Of a stretch of 64,000 bases of DNA, positions 8,119 through 16,703 are shown piece after piece (position 1 is the first letter of the stretch; each line of letters begins with the position of its first letter). Source of the DNA: JAURDE01 sp965365285 (GTDB taxonomy: Bacteria; Bdellovibrionota; Bacteriovoracia; Bacteriovoracales; Bacteriovoracaceae); NCBI GenBank assembly GCA_965365285.1, contig CBDUBC010000004.1, positions 10,730 through 74,729 of the forward strand. The letters are read 5' to 3'. Made by a program: the position numbers and the translations under genes. The notes below the pieces were generated by a model. That model made no database searches. It saw nothing but the letters and a program-made list of their open reading frames with translations, and had not been told where the DNA came from.

Positions 8119-9219
8119 ATGCAGTTTATTGACCAAATAAAGGATCGTATCGAAGTCGTGAAAGACTTTTTAAAGATAGGTCCTCGCCATTTTGTCGGTA
8201 TTGATATTGGACAGAGTTCTGTTCGTCTTGCCGAAGTGAAGCATACTAAAAAAGGAATGGAGATTGTGAATTTCCATCTAGAGGCTTTTCCTGAAGCCGC
8301 CATTCATGACGATGAGATTCTGAAAAAAGAAGAAATCGTTGAATGCATCAAAAAAGCGATAGAGGATTCAGGCATTAACGCCAACCTTGGTATTATAGGT
8401 TTATTTGGTCCAAATGTTGTAAGCAAAAGACTTCAACTAGCCGGTGGAACTAAAGAAGAAATTGATGATCAAATTAACTGGGAAGGGGATCAGTACTTTC
8501 CTTTTAGTATGGATCAATGCATGTACAGTTTCCATATTTTTGGTGAAAACTCAGCGGGAGGGGTAGATGTTTTTGTCGGTGCCTCTCGTTCGGACATTCT
8601 AACAAACTATAAAGAACTTGTAGAGGAAGCTGGGCTTAAAGTAAAAATAATTGATCTAAATAATGTGGCCCTAAGTAATGTTTTTGAAAAAGTTTACGAG
8701 GAAGAACTAGAATCCTCAACAGATACCTACCTTCTTTTAGATCTTGGTGCTCAGAAAACCGGATTTACCATTTATAAAAACAAAGGAATCTCCTTCTCTA
8801 AAGAAATTCCAATTGGTGGAGTTATCATTACCGAAGAAATTCAAAGGAGAATGGGAGTCAGCTATTTTGAAGCCGAAGATCTCAAGATGAATGGCGATGA
8901 GAACGGGAATCTGCCTGAGGAAGTTCTTGATATTATGGATGAGATTATTGATTCTTTTTTTAAAGAGATTAAAAAAACAGTAGATTTTTATATCTCCTCA
9001 ACAGGTGAAGAGGATCTCAATAAGTGTATTATTACTGGTGGAAATGCTCTGATTCCAAATCTTGGTGAAAGCTTATCTGAACTTATTGATATGGATGTCC
9101 GGCTACTCGACCCACTTGAGTATTTTGATTATGGCGATAATATCAATGAAGAGATGCTAGATTATATTAAATACCGAGGAGCCGTTGCCCTTGGACTGGC
9201 CATGAGGGCCCCTGAATAA
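8119..9219 (+). CDS. pilM: Type IV pilus assembly protein PilM
   Basis: PilM is the actin-like (FtsA fold) cytoplasmic protein that binds the PilN tail and couples the inner-membrane alignment complex to the motor. The phosphate-1 motif is in VGIDIGQSSVRLAEV (about residues 27-41), a second nucleotide motif is LLLDLGAQKTGF near 208, and TGGNALIPN near 310 forms the adenosine site. The length of 366 residues is normal. The stop TAA shares its last base with the ATG of pilN, so translation is coupled. It is the first gene of the pilMNOPQ unit. Confidence 0.95.
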   Translation: MQFIDQIKDRIEVVKDFLKIGPRHFVGIDIGQSSVRLAEVKHTKKGMEIVNFHLEAFPEAAIHDDEILKKEEIVECIKKAIEDSGINANLGIIGLFGPNVVSKRLQLAGGTKEEIDDQINWEGDQYFPFSMDQCMYSFHIFGENSAGGVDVFVGASRSDILTNYKELVEEAGLKVKIIDLNNVALSNVFEKVYEEELESSTDTYLLLDLGAQKTGFTIYKNKGISFSKEIPIGGVIITEEIQRRMGVSYFEAEDLKMNGDENGNLPEEVLDIMDEIIDSFFKEIKKTVDFYISSTGEEDLNKCIITGGNALIPNLGESLSELIDMDVRLLDPLEYFDYGDNINEEMLDYIKYRGAVALGLAMRAPE

Positions 9220-9827
9220 TGATAGAGATTAACCTTCTCGAACAGAAAGAGCCGTTTAGACTCCCCGTAATTGCGGGGATGGATCTTAATGAAATCTCAA
9301 TTAAGGGATGTTTAGCTGTTTATATACTATATAAAGTTGGCATCTTTGGTATCGACTCTTACTACTCTCAAAAGATTGCCACAGATAAAGCAACCGTAGA
9401 AAAGCTACAAAAGCAAAGTGCAAAATTGAGAAGAGAGCTTAAAGGTAACACTCAAATTAAAGCAAAGCTTGAAAGTTATAATAAACAGATTGAGAAACTT
9501 AAACAAAGATCCGGTCAGGTACAGCAGATTTTGGACTTTAGGAAAAATCCTTATAAATTATTAGAAAGACTTGCTCGTATTATTCCTGAAGAGTCTTGGA
9601 TTAATAAGCTATCCATAACGGAAAAAGATACTATTCGCTTTGAGGGTGAATCAACAAATTATCGATCAATTGGTGAATACATTACAAAAGCAAATGAAGC
9701 CGCTTTTTTTGGTAGCTCTCTTAATCTTCAGGACTCAAAAACAGAAGATAAAACATATGACTCCCAACAAGTCAGAGTGGAGAGCTTTAAGGTCGAGGGC
9801 ACAATTAAAAGCTACGGTAGATTTTAA
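9219..9827 (+). CDS. pilN: Type IV pilus assembly protein PilN
   Basis: PilN is a bitopic inner-membrane protein of the alignment complex. The N terminus MIEINLLEQKEP carries the conserved INLL motif that docks into PilM. A single membrane segment (about 28-45) is followed by a coiled coil (about 55-105) and a small periplasmic ferredoxin-like domain. It overlaps pilM by one base and pilO by one base (9827). At 202 residues it has the usual length. Confidence 0.92.
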   Translation: MIEINLLEQKEPFRLPVIAGMDLNEISIKGCLAVYILYKVGIFGIDSYYSQKIATDKATVEKLQKQSAKLRRELKGNTQIKAKLESYNKQIEKLKQRSGQVQQILDFRKNPYKLLERLARIIPEESWINKLSITEKDTIRFEGESTNYRSIGEYITKANEAAFFGSSLNLQDSKTEDKTYDSQQVRVESFKVEGTIKSYGRF

Positions 9828-10474
9828 TGGATAAGATTACTAAAAAATTACATTTAATTCTTCTCATCTATTTTCTATACGAATCTTGGGCGCTTTATGA
9901 CAAATTTGCCAAGGAAGAAGAAAGCATAAATACTCAGATTCCAACTCTTGAAGCGCAAATTAAAACGAATACCAAAAAGAAAAATGAGCTCAAAAAGTAT
10001 TTTGAAGATATTGAAGGTACCAAAAAGAGAATTGAAAAAGTAGCTCAAGAAGTTGAAGCACTTCAGAAGAAATTTCCTGATAAGATTTCGGATACTGAAA
10101 ACCTCGGTCTTCTAAGGGATATCGCAGAATCTATCAATATAAAAAACGTTTTTCTTTCACCGGGAGATGAGACTTTAAAGGGGTTTTACTTTTCAAAGGC
10201 CTATAACTTCAAGGCTTCTGGAACCTTTCTTCAGTTTCTAATTTTTCTTGAAAAGGTTTCAAAATCAGAAAGGATTCTTAATATTAGAAATATTGATTTG
10301 GTAAAGAGTAATGAGAAGCAAAAAGGTCGATTTCAGCTAATTAATGCTGAAATTGTAATTGAAGCATACCGATATAATCCTAATTATAAAGAAAATAGGG
10401 GCTATGATGAAATTGAAAAACAATTTCAACAAAAAAGCCGTAAAACTAGAACAAAGAAGAAAAAGAAAACCTAG
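9827..10474 (+). CDS. pilO: Type IV pilus assembly protein PilO
   Basis: PilO pairs with PilN through parallel coiled coils. The 215-residue protein has a short cytoplasmic start, one membrane segment (about 7-22), a coiled coil (about 30-85) and a periplasmic domain. The C terminus is unusually basic, with a run of Lys and Arg after residue 195. Translation is coupled to pilN by a one-base overlap and its stop abuts the pilP start directly. Confidence 0.9.
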   Translation: MDKITKKLHLILLIYFLYESWALYDKFAKEEESINTQIPTLEAQIKTNTKKKNELKKYFEDIEGTKKRIEKVAQEVEALQKKFPDKISDTENLGLLRDIAESINIKNVFLSPGDETLKGFYFSKAYNFKASGTFLQFLIFLEKVSKSERILNIRNIDLVKSNEKQKGRFQLINAEIVIEAYRYNPNYKENRGYDEIEKQFQQKSRKTRTKKKKKT

Positions 10475-10942
10475 ATGAAGAAACTATTGATTCTTATTTA
10501 CATTCTTTTGAGTTCACAAGGACATGCGAAAGTTTATAACTTTTTTAAAGACACCACCACAGGTATCAAAGACCCCTTTGAAATGCGAGATCCCTTCAAA
10601 AGAAAAATTTTTAAAAGACAGGCCAAAAAGGCATCGACGGCAAAGGTTCTTAAAGATGGAGCTTATTCTAATCTTCCAGAAATTGGAAAAACACCTCTAA
10701 ATAAAATTAGAATTGTCGGAATCCTTCTTGGTAAGGAGAGACGGGCCATGGCCAAGATTGATGGTGGTAGTGGTGGTGCCTCCAAAGATATTTATATCAT
10801 TAAAGAGGGAATGAAGATAGGAATCGATGACGCAGAGGTCAAAGCGATTCTTCCTGGTGGTATTGTCGTTGTTGAAAAGATCACTAATGTCTACGATCAA
10901 AATGAGTATATTGAAACAATCATACCCGTATCTGCCGAATAG
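10475..10942 (+). CDS. pilP: Type IV pilus assembly protein PilP
   Basis: PilP links the PilNO complex to the secretin. The 155-residue protein has a signal peptide ending near residue 18. Residues 25-45 contain the extended RDPF-type motif (MRDPFKRKIF), and the C-terminal beta domain follows (VGILLGKERRAMAKI to the end). Most PilP proteins are lipoproteins, but no lipobox Cys is seen here, so this one is probably soluble or held by PilNO. It starts directly after the pilO stop. Confidence 0.88.
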   Translation: MKKLLILIYILLSSQGHAKVYNFFKDTTTGIKDPFEMRDPFKRKIFKRQAKKASTAKVLKDGAYSNLPEIGKTPLNKIRIVGILLGKERRAMAKIDGGSGGASKDIYIIKEGMKIGIDDAEVKAILPGGIVVVEKITNVYDQNEYIETIIPVSAE

Positions 10943-10997
10943 TCTATGTTGATAAAGATAGTCTGACTTAATCGAATTACAGAAAAAAATGAAACTG

Positions 10998-11006
10998 TGC
11001 TAAAAT
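10998..11006 (+). promoter_or_regulatory. Possible extended -10 promoter for pilQ
   Basis: TGCTAAAAT (TG-N-TAAAAT) lies 32 bases before pilQ in the 96-base gap after pilP. TTACAG at 10977-10982 is a weak -35 at 18 bases. It could add secretin expression beyond read-through from pilM. Confidence 0.35.
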
Positions 11007-11038
11007 TAAAGTGGGATAAACTTTATGGATGAGGTTTT

Positions 11039-12865
11039 ATGAAAAAAGGATTTTTTCTCACACTTCTGACTTTCTTCTTTATTGGTCAATCTTTTGCAGC
11101 TCAGCTGCAATCCATTGGATTTGAACAAAAAGGAGAAGTTTCAAAACTCGTATTTTCTCTTGATCGAGCAGATGTTCAGTCAAATCGTTATCACATCTCA
11201 GAAGACAAGCAGATTATTATCGATTTCAAAAACACAGAAGCAACGCAAAGAGTTTTACGCGCCTTCGATACTTCGGAATTTTCAGGTTCAGTTGTTTTTG
11301 TTACAGGATATAAAAAACCAAATAGTGATAATGATCTAAGAGTTGCGATTCAATTGAGAGATAACGTCCGATCTTATGTTGAGAAAAAAGATAATCAAAT
11401 CATTTTAAATATTGAAAATAGGTTTGGTGTTTTTACAAAAGCCGAAATGAGCCTTAATACAACACGAGAAGATCTTCAGCAAGAAACACTATCCACAGAT
11501 ATTAATGTTCCAAAGTCTACAGGACTTGAGGATATTCTAGAAAACCTTACACTCTCTGGTAGAAAAAAATATGTCGGGAAAAGAATTTCTTTTAATGTTA
11601 AATCAGTAGAAGTTGCTGATATTTTAAAGATGATTGCTGATGCTTCAGGCTTCAATATTATACTTCATAAAGATATCAATGATCTTCCTCCTCTTACTCT
11701 TAACCTTACAAATATACCTTGGGATCAAGCACTTGATACCATTATGGATTTAAATAAACTCGTAGCCGCAAAGAATGGAATTATTCTTACGATTAATACT
11801 CTTAAAAATGCGACTGAAGATGCTCAAAAAGCAGAGGAATCAAGAAGAGCCGCTTTAAGACAAGAGAGACTTGTTACTAAAGTTTTTCCACTCAGTTACT
11901 CAACGACAAAAGATATGCAAAAAATCCTTGCAGATTATATTACCAAAGATCGAGGTAAGATTTCTGAAGATGAGAGAACCAACTCTCTCATCGTTAAAGA
12001 TACTCCTGAAGTCATTGAGAGAGCAAAAAGAATTATTGAGGCCTTGGATACTCAAACTCCACAAGTTCTTATTCAATCAAAAATTGTTGAAGTTACAGAA
12101 GTCTATGCTAAGGAAATCGGTCTTCAACAAGGAATTAGTTTTGGTTATGATCCGATTGGTGGGCTGGGTGGAGAACCTTCCCAAGGAATTGGTACTCCAA
12201 ATGAGCCAGGAACAGGAAAAACCAGTGATGGTGGGCCAGGTTTCTCTTTTTCTACTGCTCCATCGATTGGGGAAAGTGCGAGATCTCTTTTCGGTCTCAG
12301 TATTTCACGATTTAGTCGACTCTTTGATTTGAATTTCACACTTCAACTTATGGAGAGTGAATCAAAAGGAAAGATTATTTCGAGTCCTAAAGTCATCACT
12401 CAAAATAAAAAAGCTGCTGTTATCAGTACAAAAGATACCAAAAGCTTTCAGGTTACTAATGGTACCGGAGATCAGGCTCAAACTTCTTTTCAAGAAGTTG
12501 AGGCCAACCTAAAGCTAGAAGTTACACCCCAGGTAACCAATGAAGGTTCGATTAATATGGATATAAAATTATCCAAAGAACAATTTGGGTCTAGACCATC
12601 ACCAACAGCTCCACCAGAAAAGCAATCAAGAGAAATCAATACAAAGGTTCTTGTCGATAACGGCTCAACTATTGTTATTGGTGGTATCTATGCTTTTACA
12701 AAATTAGAAAGTCACTCAGGGGTACCATTTCTCAAAGATCTTCCTTTGATAGGTTGGCTATTTAGAACACCCCACAATCCTTCTACTTCTAAAAATGAAA
12801 TGATTATCTTTTTGACACCTAGGATTATCAATCAAGAAGAAGCTGGACTAACAGATAATGTGTAG
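11039..12865 (+). CDS. pilQ: Type IV pilus secretin PilQ
   Basis: PilQ forms the outer-membrane channel through which the pilus passes. A signal peptide ends near residue 20 (SFAA). An AMIN peptidoglycan-binding domain follows (about 22-130), then STN and secretin-N domains (about 170-340) and the secretin beta-barrel domain. The C terminus has the family motif GVPFLKDLPLIGWLFR. Only one AMIN domain is visible, whereas many PilQ proteins have two or more, which explains the short 608-residue length. A Gly-rich insert near 370-415 lies in the N3/secretin junction. GAGG before the ATG is the ribosome site. Confidence 0.95.
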   Translation: MKKGFFLTLLTFFFIGQSFAAQLQSIGFEQKGEVSKLVFSLDRADVQSNRYHISEDKQIIIDFKNTEATQRVLRAFDTSEFSGSVVFVTGYKKPNSDNDLRVAIQLRDNVRSYVEKKDNQIILNIENRFGVFTKAEMSLNTTREDLQQETLSTDINVPKSTGLEDILENLTLSGRKKYVGKRISFNVKSVEVADILKMIADASGFNIILHKDINDLPPLTLNLTNIPWDQALDTIMDLNKLVAAKNGIILTINTLKNATEDAQKAEESRRAALRQERLVTKVFPLSYSTTKDMQKILADYITKDRGKISEDERTNSLIVKDTPEVIERAKRIIEALDTQTPQVLIQSKIVEVTEVYAKEIGLQQGISFGYDPIGGLGGEPSQGIGTPNEPGTGKTSDGGPGFSFSTAPSIGESARSLFGLSISRFSRLFDLNFTLQLMESESKGKIISSPKVITQNKKAAVISTKDTKSFQVTNGTGDQAQTSFQEVEANLKLEVTPQVTNEGSINMDIKLSKEQFGSRPSPTAPPEKQSREINTKVLVDNGSTIVIGGIYAFTKLESHSGVPFLKDLPLIGWLFRTPHNPSTSKNEMIIFLTPRIINQEEAGLTDNV

Positions 12866-12885
12866 AATAAGGTTTTGAGTAGCCT

Positions 12886-13791
12886 ATGCAAAAGCAATCA
12901 AGTTCATCGCCCATATTAATTAAGTATCTCAAAGCTTATGAGCAAAATCCTCAATCGAGGGTTTTTGCACCTCTTGCTGAGACTTATCGCAAGATGGGGA
13001 TGAGCGATAAGGCCATGAACATATTAAGAAATGGGATTAAGGCCAATCCAGACTATGTGCTTGGTTATCTTGGATTAAGCTTTTGCTATTTTGATCAAGG
13101 TCAATTTCAATTGGCGTATAGCACACTAAGACCTTTTGTAACAAAAAACCGAGATAATCTTAGATTGCAAAAGCTCTTTGCACAGGTCTGCTATAAGATT
13201 GGTCATCATGAAGAAGCCTTAGAAACTTATAAGTATATTCTTTTCATCAACCCACGAGATGAAGAGGCAAAAGAAAAAGTTCACGAGCTGGAAGATACTT
13301 ATGTCAAAATGGCCGTTCTTGATAGCCCTGTGAAAGACTTTGATGATGAAGAAAGTGATTTCTTTGAAATCAAAGATCTCGCTCCTCGTCCAATGGGAGT
13401 TGAGGAAGTTAAATGGATTCAAAAAGATCTTTCCATCGAGCATGATGAAGAAGATATCGAAGAAATCGCAGTTCCTGAGGAATCTGAGGAGTCTGAAAGT
13501 TCACCCATGATTACCCACACTTTAGTGGATCTTTATTGTGCGCAAAGTCATTTCTCCAAGGCTCTGGAGCTTCTCGAGAAACTCCTTCACCTCAACCCAA
13601 ATGATCAAAGAACCTTAAAGAAAATAAAAGAGGTTAAATCTCTGCAAACTAATAAAAAAGAGGATGAAGGACACTCTGATCTCATGGCAGCCTTTGATAA
13701 GAGCGTAGGTCATGAAAAACTCGACAAGCTTCAAGATAAATTTGGCCGATTCCTCTCTGAAGTAAAAACTCGCGCCCACAGGAACCTCTAG
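12886..13791 (+). CDS. Cytoplasmic TPR protein downstream of pilQ
   Basis: This 301-residue protein has no signal peptide or membrane segment. Three TPR units cover about residues 10-135, an acidic linker rich in Asp, Glu and Ser spans about 145-205, and a further TPR pair follows (about 210-255). It starts 20 bases after pilQ and so is probably co-transcribed with pilMNOPQ. I do not recognise a named pil protein. The known TPR pilotin Tgl is a lipoprotein, which this is not. A scaffold role in pilus assembly or regulation is inference from position. Confidence 0.75.
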   Translation: MQKQSSSSPILIKYLKAYEQNPQSRVFAPLAETYRKMGMSDKAMNILRNGIKANPDYVLGYLGLSFCYFDQGQFQLAYSTLRPFVTKNRDNLRLQKLFAQVCYKIGHHEEALETYKYILFINPRDEEAKEKVHELEDTYVKMAVLDSPVKDFDDEESDFFEIKDLAPRPMGVEEVKWIQKDLSIEHDEEDIEEIAVPEESEESESSPMITHTLVDLYCAQSHFSKALELLEKLLHLNPNDQRTLKKIKEVKSLQTNKKEDEGHSDLMAAFDKSVGHEKLDKLQDKFGRFLSEVKTRAHRNL

Positions 13792-13829
13792 TTTACATCT
13801 GTCTTTAAAATTGCTATTTTGCGTCGATC

Positions 13830-14276
13830 ATGAGCGCAAAGAATTTTCTTATTCTAAATGGACCAAATTTAAATCTCTTAGGTATTCGAGAGCCTGAAAT
13901 CTATGGATCTATGACGCTTACTCAAATTCAAGAGAGAACAGAACTTAAAGTAAAAGAAATGTACCCTGATGTGAGCTTGGAATGGTTTCAATCTAATATT
14001 GAGGGAGAATTGATCAACAAAATTCATCAAGCTGCAGCAAAAAACTATAATGCGTTAATTATTAATCCTGCTGCTTATTCGCACACAAGTGTTGCCCTTT
14101 TGGATGCATTAAAGATATTAGAAATCCCTATTATTGAAGTGCACTTATCGAACACCCATAAGAGGGAAGAATTTAGACAGGTAAAATTGACTGCCAAAGC
14201 AGCAAATATAATAATGGAGGGACTTGGTCCGGATGCTTATTTTGTGGCCATATGCTCTCAAATGAATAGGATTTAG
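13830..14276 (+). CDS. aroQ: 3-Dehydroquinate dehydratase, type II
   Basis: AroQ catalyses the third step of the shikimate pathway by anti-elimination. The motifs of the small dodecameric type II enzyme are clear: ILNGPNLNLLGIREPEIYG with the catalytic Tyr, the oxyanion segment INPAAYSHTSVALLDAL with the catalytic His region, and EVHLSNTHKREEFR. The family usually has NPGAxTHTS; here it is NPAAYSHTS, a conservative change. The length of 148 residues is normal. It is followed after two bases by efp, the common aroQ-efp-accB-accC arrangement. No clear ribosome site is seen. Confidence 0.95.
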   Translation: MSAKNFLILNGPNLNLLGIREPEIYGSMTLTQIQERTELKVKEMYPDVSLEWFQSNIEGELINKIHQAAAKNYNALIINPAAYSHTSVALLDALKILEIPIIEVHLSNTHKREEFRQVKLTAKAANIIMEGLGPDAYFVAICSQMNRI

Positions 14277-14278
14277 AG

Positions 14279-14848
14279 ATGTTTCAAACGACTGAGCTTA
14301 AAAAAGGTACAAAAATTGAATTAGAAGGTAAGGTTTATCTTATCGTTAAAGCGGATTTTACTAATCCGGGTAAAGGCTCTGCATTTGTTAAATGTAGACT
14401 AAGAAACCTTGAGAACGGTGCAGTGATTGAAAGAACTTTCAAGTCTGGTGTATCTACTGGTGCAACCTCTCCTAACCTTACTGAAAAGAAAATGGAATAT
14501 CTTTATAATGACGGTCCAAATTGGTTTTTTATGGATCAAGAAAATTATGAAACTATTGAAATCCACGAAGACTATGTCGACGATGCTAAATACTATCTTG
14601 TAGAAGGAATCCATGTAGGTGTTATGTTCTATAATGGTAAGCCTATTTCGATTGAATTCCCTAACTTTGTTAACCTCACTGTTAAAGAAACGGATCCAGG
14701 TCTCAAAGGAGACTCTGCAGCGGGTGGACTTAAAAAGGCCATCATGGATACTGGACTTCAAGTAAACGTTCCTCTTTTCATTAAGGAAGGAGAGAAACTT
14801 AAGATTGACTCTAGAACCGGAGAATACGTAGAAAGAGTCAAAGAATAA
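14279..14848 (+). CDS. efp: Elongation factor P
   Basis: EF-P relieves ribosome stalling at polyproline stretches. The three-domain protein is complete at 189 residues. The loop that inserts beside the P-site tRNA reads NPGKG, with Lys32 at the position modified in E. coli (PGKG). The C-terminal domain ends in DSRTGEYVERV, the family signature. Which modification is used cannot be told from the window, as no epmA, earP or ymfI gene is present. It lies between aroQ and accB with gaps of 2 and 10 bases. Confidence 0.97.
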   Translation: MFQTTELKKGTKIELEGKVYLIVKADFTNPGKGSAFVKCRLRNLENGAVIERTFKSGVSTGATSPNLTEKKMEYLYNDGPNWFFMDQENYETIEIHEDYVDDAKYYLVEGIHVGVMFYNGKPISIEFPNFVNLTVKETDPGLKGDSAAGGLKKAIMDTGLQVNVPLFIKEGEKLKIDSRTGEYVERVKE

Positions 14849-14858
14849 GGAAATACTT

Positions 14859-15296
14859 ATGAATTTTGAAGATGTTGAGAAATTTATAAAATTGGCCAAG
14901 GACGAAGGCGTATCAGAACTCAAGTATGATGATGGAAAGAAAAAAATCCATGTAGTTCTTGGTGGTTCAAGACAAGAAGTGATGATGGCGCCACCTATGG
15001 CAAGGCCAGAGCCACATAATACTGTAACTAAAAAACCAGCTGCCACCAAAGAAGAAGGAATCGTTGAAATTACTTCCCCTTTTGTTGGTACATTCTATGC
15101 TCAACCAAATCCAGATACTCCTCCTTACGTCAATGTGGGAGATAAAGTTTCTAAGGGTAAGGTTCTTTGTATTGTAGAGGCCATGAAAATCATGAACGAG
15201 ATTGAATCGGAAGTTGCCGGTGAGATCGTTGAAGTTTGTGTAGAAAATGAAAACTACGTTGAATACGGACAAGTCCTATTCAAAATTAGAGTCTAG
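14859..15296 (+). CDS. accB: Biotin carboxyl carrier protein of acetyl-CoA carboxylase
   Basis: BCCP carries biotin between the biotin carboxylase and the carboxyltransferase in the first step of fatty acid synthesis. The C-terminal biotinyl domain has EAMKIMNEI with the acceptor Lys110. A Pro/Ala-rich linker (about 42-65) and an N-terminal oligomerisation helix precede it. The length of 145 residues is typical. accC follows three bases after its stop. Confidence 0.97.
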   Translation: MNFEDVEKFIKLAKDEGVSELKYDDGKKKIHVVLGGSRQEVMMAPPMARPEPHNTVTKKPAATKEEGIVEITSPFVGTFYAQPNPDTPPYVNVGDKVSKGKVLCIVEAMKIMNEIESEVAGEIVEVCVENENYVEYGQVLFKIRV

Positions 15297-15299
15297 TTT

Positions 15300-16643
15300 A
15301 TGGGTTTTAAAAAAATTCTGATCGCTAACCGTGGTGAAATTGCTGTTAGGATTCTCAGAACATGTAAAGAATTAGGAATAGAAACAGTTTGCGTTCACTC
15401 TTCCGCCGATGAAAGCTCTTTGCACGTTAAGCTTGCTGACGAATCCGTTTGTATCGGTCCTGCAAAATCACCGCTCAGTTATCTAAACATTCCTGCAATT
15501 CTCTCAGCCGCCGAAATTACGGGTGCGGAAGCAATCCATCCAGGCTTTGGTTTTCTATCTGAGAATAAAGAATTTGCTCAAATGTGCGAAAAGTGGGGAC
15601 TTACTTTTATAGGTCCAAACACCGATTGCATTGATCGAATGGGAAGTAAGATTATCTCAAAAGAAATCGCGATCGAAGCGGGTTGTCCAGTTCTTCAACC
15701 AATTAAAATTAATGATTCCACCGATGAAGAAATTCTTGGTCACGTAAGAGAAATGGGTTTTCCTGTTCTCATTAAAGCCTCTGCAGGCGGTGGTGGTCGA
15801 GGAATGCAGAGAATTGATAAAGAAGATAATCTTTTTCCTGCGATTAAAAGACTGAAGCAAGAAGCTAAAATTGGTTTTGGGGATGACACTCTTTTTATTG
15901 AAAAGTTTATTGAAAATCCAAGACACGTTGAAGTCCAAATTATTGCCGATAAACATGGAAACGTAGTTCATCTTGGAGAAAGAGATTGTACTATTCAAAG
16001 GCGATATCAAAAAGTAATTGAAGAAAGTCCATGCCCAGTTCTTGATGAACAGGGCAGGGAAGAAATATGCCAAGCGGCCGTCAACCTAGCAAAATTTGTA
16101 GGGTATGACTCTGCTGGAACAGTTGAATTCCTCTATGATCAAAACCAAAAAAAGTTTTATTTCATGGAGATGAATACAAGAATTCAAGTTGAACATCCAG
16201 TAACTGAGCAAAGGACTGGAATTGATTTAATTGCTCAAATGATTCGAGTTGCAGAAGGTGAGCGTCTTCCCTTTACTCAGGAAGAGGTAAAGTTTTCCGG
16301 TCATTCCATTGAGTGTCGGCTAAATGCCGAAGATCCAGTTACTTTTTTACCTTCACCCGGCAAAATTATCCATTATCACAGACCTGGTGGTATCGGGATT
16401 AGAGTCGATGACTTCATTTACTCTGGTTATACGGTTTCTCCATTTTATGATTCTATGATTGCGAAAGTAATCGTTTCAGCGAACACAAGAACCGAGGCAA
16501 TTTCGCGAATGAATAGGGCCCTAAAAGAAGCGGTTATAGAGGGAATTAAGACCAATCGAGAGCTTCATTTACGGATAATTAATCACCCTGATTTCATAGG
16601 AAATAATTACGCCACCGACTTTTTAACGACTAAATTATCGTAA
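15300..16643 (+). CDS. accC: Biotin carboxylase subunit of acetyl-CoA carboxylase
   Basis: AccC carboxylates the biotin on AccB using ATP and bicarbonate. The ATP-grasp fold is complete: KILIANRGEIAVRI at the N terminus, the Gly-rich loop SAGGGGRGMQ (about residues 161-170), the catalytic MNTRIQVEHPVTE and the C-terminal biotin carboxylase domain. The length of 447 residues is standard. It ends the aroQ-efp-accB-accC unit. Confidence 0.97.
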   Translation: MGFKKILIANRGEIAVRILRTCKELGIETVCVHSSADESSLHVKLADESVCIGPAKSPLSYLNIPAILSAAEITGAEAIHPGFGFLSENKEFAQMCEKWGLTFIGPNTDCIDRMGSKIISKEIAIEAGCPVLQPIKINDSTDEEILGHVREMGFPVLIKASAGGGGRGMQRIDKEDNLFPAIKRLKQEAKIGFGDDTLFIEKFIENPRHVEVQIIADKHGNVVHLGERDCTIQRRYQKVIEESPCPVLDEQGREEICQAAVNLAKFVGYDSAGTVEFLYDQNQKKFYFMEMNTRIQVEHPVTEQRTGIDLIAQMIRVAEGERLPFTQEEVKFSGHSIECRLNAEDPVTFLPSPGKIIHYHRPGGIGIRVDDFIYSGYTVSPFYDSMIAKVIVSANTRTEAISRMNRALKEAVIEGIKTNRELHLRIINHPDFIGNNYATDFLTTKLS

Positions 16644-16659
16644 AATTAAGATAGGGGAA

Positions 16660-16698
16660 ACCCTTTTAATTTTAAAGGCTTATTTAGTCTCAAAGGGT
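16660..16698 (+). promoter_or_regulatory. Alternative leader stems over a ribosome site
   Basis: ACCCTTT at 16660-16666 can pair with AAAGGGT at 16692-16698, which is the ribosome site of the gene at 16704. The same 5' arm can also pair with AAAGG at 16674-16678. The two stems exclude each other, so the outer one could hide the ribosome site. This is a sequence observation; a regulatory role is inference. Confidence 0.3.
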
Positions 16699-16703
16699 CG
16701 TTT

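Noticed and set aside
14399..15049. 216-codon open frame on the minus strand
   Set aside because: It is antisense to efp and accB, which are certain genes, and its translation resembles no protein family and has no ribosome site of note.
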